NCBI GenBank assembly: GCA_027347125.1
Contig: DAIERC010000063.1
Coordinates: forward strand, 1 to 7,414
Source: Ignavibacteriales bacterium
GTDB taxonomy: Bacteria > Bacteroidota > Ignavibacteria > Ignavibacteriales > Ignavibacteriaceae
Reading direction: 5' to 3'
Length of the DNA stretch: 7,414 nt
Positions within the stretch are counted from its first letter, which is position 1. Every line of letters starts with the position of its first letter. The notes beneath the pieces are model-generated. The model was not told where the DNA came from, searched no databases, and saw only the letters and a list, made by a program, of their open reading frames with translations. A program made the position numbers and the translations under genes. Positions 6,012 through 7,414 of the stretch are shown piece after piece.

Positions 6012-7414
6012 ATGAAGAACTATCTCCATAACTACCGGAAGCTAACATATCTCCTAATCTTTTTAATTCCTTTTTTGATGGGAAGTTCAAACCAGGTTGA
6101 AAACAATAACAATAGATTTAGTCTTTTTAATTATACCGTTTTTACACCTGGCAGCGATGTTACAATCAATCTTTACTCGGCTTCCAAATCGAATAATTAT
6201 TTTCGTTTCCGTCTTTTCAAAATTGATGACCCGGCAATCTATTTTTCCAAGATTGATAGAAATTCCATAAGAAATAACTTTGACATGTGGGGGCGCAACA
6301 GGGACTTTCTTCTTAAATATACCAAATTAGTAAAAGAATGGAATGCGCAAATTAATTCTTCAAATAATTATTGGTCGAGTAAAAACCTGGAAGTAGGAAA
6401 AATTAATAACCCGGGCACATACATTCTTCAAGCGTTAAAAGATGATCAGGTAGCTTACTGCGGAATAGTTATATCAAACATGGCAATGGTTTATAAAAAC
6501 AGCGGCAAACAGCTACTTGCATTTGTAGCAAACTCTCAGACAGGGCAGATTGTTAAAGATGTAAAGTTTAGTCTTTATAATGAAGGCAAACTTTTGCACG
6601 AAAAAGAAACAGACACCGAAGGCCTGGCGCTATTTAACATTGACGACTCTACAAAAGCAGAAAATAAAAATCTGTTGCTCCTGGGCAAAACATCTAAGGA
6701 AACGGTTTTAAGCGATCCGTACTTTTATTTTAGAGACGAGGATAAAAATTATACCGCTTATATTTATACCAACCAGCCGGTTTACAGGCCGGGGCAGGAA
6801 GTTTACTTTAAAGCAATACTAAGAGAGAAAAACGGAAATAATTTTGAGAATGTTCCCGGCAAGCAATTTACAATAAAAATTAAGTCGCCTAAAAACAAGG
6901 ACGTCTACTCCGCCGAGCTTAAAACAAACGAATCCGGCTCGCTTTCCGGAAACTTTAACCTGGACAATGACGCCGACCTTGGAAGATATAATATTCAGGT
7001 TACAAAAAATGAAATGACTTATTTCGGTTCTTTTGATGTTGAAGAATATAAAAAACCGGAATACTTTGTTAAAGTTGATGCCGATAGAAATCAATATGCC
7101 GGAAACGATACAATTACAGCAATAGTTTCCGCCGATTATTATTTCGGTTCGCCTGTTACAAACGCGAAAGTAAACATAAAAGTTTACCGGCAACAATACT
7201 GGCGGCCCTGGTGGTACTGGTCTGACTATTCGTGGTTTTATAAAAGTTTCAACAACAACCGCTTTGGTTTTGGTAGCAAAGAACTTATTACCGAACAAAT
7301 CGGTGTTCTTGATAAAAGCGGAAAGTTTAAATATGAATTGAAAGCTCCGGCCAGCCAGGATGCCGATTATACTTATACAATTTCCGCGGAAGTTACAGAC
7401 AATTCGAGAAGCAC
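6012..7414 (+). CDS. Bacterial alpha-2-macroglobulin, N-terminal part (3' end outside window)
   Basis: An uninterrupted frame from ATG 6012 through the right edge (467 codons plus two bases). AAGG at 6002-6005, six bases upstream, supports the start. Residues 1-27 form a signal peptide (MKNYLHNYRKL, then LIFLIPFLMG). The LMGS end resembles a lipobox but has Ser where lipoproteins have Cys, so the protein is probably secreted to the periplasm rather than lipidated. Macroglobulin-type beta domains follow. The A2M_N/MG2 domain is clear: YIYTNQPVYRPGQEVYFKA from 250, with YRPGQ at 258-262. Its end leads into the EEYKKPEYF hinge at 344-352, which opens MG3. An unusual Trp-rich stretch sits within MG3, with W397, W400, W401, W403 and W408. 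Bacterial macroglobulins trap foreign proteases; the bait region and any CxEQ thioester would lie off-window. Full-length members usually have 1500-2000 residues. A pbpC (PBP1C) partner, often adjacent, cannot be seen here. Confidence 0.93.
   Translation, partial: MKNYLHNYRKLTYLLIFLIPFLMGSSNQVENNNNRFSLFNYTVFTPGSDVTINLYSASKSNNYFRFRLFKIDDPAIYFSKIDRNSIRNNFDMWGRNRDFLLKYTKLVKEWNAQINSSNNYWSSKNLEVGKINNPGTYILQALKDDQVAYCGIVISNMAMVYKNSGKQLLAFVANSQTGQIVKDVKFSLYNEGKLLHEKETDTEGLALFNIDDSTKAENKNLLLLGKTSKETVLSDPYFYFRDEDKNYTAYIYTNQPVYRPGQEVYFKAILREKNGNNFENVPGKQFTIKIKSPKNKDVYSAELKTNESGSLSGNFNLDNDADLGRYNIQVTKNEMTYFGSFDVEEYKKPEYFVKVDADRNQYAGNDTITAIVSADYYFGSPVTNAKVNIKVYRQQYWRPWWYWSDYSWFYKSFNNNRFGFGSKELITEQIGVLDKSGKFKYELKAPASQDADYTYTISAEVTDNSRS

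Noticed and set aside
6819..7298. 159-codon open frame on the - strand
   Set aside because: It is antisense to the MG2/MG3 region of the macroglobulin gene, which is uninterrupted and clearly recognisable.
1..7414. tRNA, rRNA, CRISPR array, insertion sequence or phage genes
   Set aside because: No cloverleaf, regular repeat-spacer pattern, transposase/integrase motif or phage gene was seen on reading both strands.

Overview
The window is about 40% GC by eye and carries ordinary bacterial genes on both strands. Several traits point to the Bacteroidota/Ignavibacteriota side of the tree: an M1 aminopeptidase with a C-terminal HEAT-repeat tail, a large alpha-2-macroglobulin, a candidate TAnnTTTG-type promoter, and modest Shine-Dalgarno use. 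This placement is an inference from gene types and style; no rRNA or other phylogenetic marker was used beyond UvrB.

Layout, left to right. (1) The 3' part of an M1-family zinc aminopeptidase gene on +, cut by the left edge. (2) A complete uvrB on -, converging with it. (3) A 203-base divergent intergenic region that includes a possible folded leader. (4) A small four-helix DUF423 membrane protein on +. (5) A class I SAM-dependent methyltransferase on -, converging with it after only 20 bases. (6) A strong intrinsic terminator, then an rlpA-like double-psi beta-barrel gene on - with a TTG start and a good candidate promoter. (7) About 900 bases without an intact gene; roughly 5288-5930 is the decayed remnant of an S9 (prolyl-oligopeptidase/DPP4-like) serine peptidase on -, with Ser, Asp and His of the triad still recognisable. 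(8) The first 467 codons of a secreted bacterial alpha-2-macroglobulin gene on +, running off the right edge.

These genes do not form one pathway. The theme is housekeeping (uvrB) plus cell-envelope and protein-turnover functions: aminopeptidase, RlpA-like wall protein, macroglobulin protease trap and a dead peptidase. I found no convincing new defence system, mobile element, CRISPR array or RNA gene. The most informative observations are the S9 peptidase pseudogene, the His-to-Ser change at a catalytic position of the RlpA-like protein, the macroglobulin with a near-lipobox lacking cysteine and a tryptophan-rich insert, and a potentially structured leader before the DUF423 gene.
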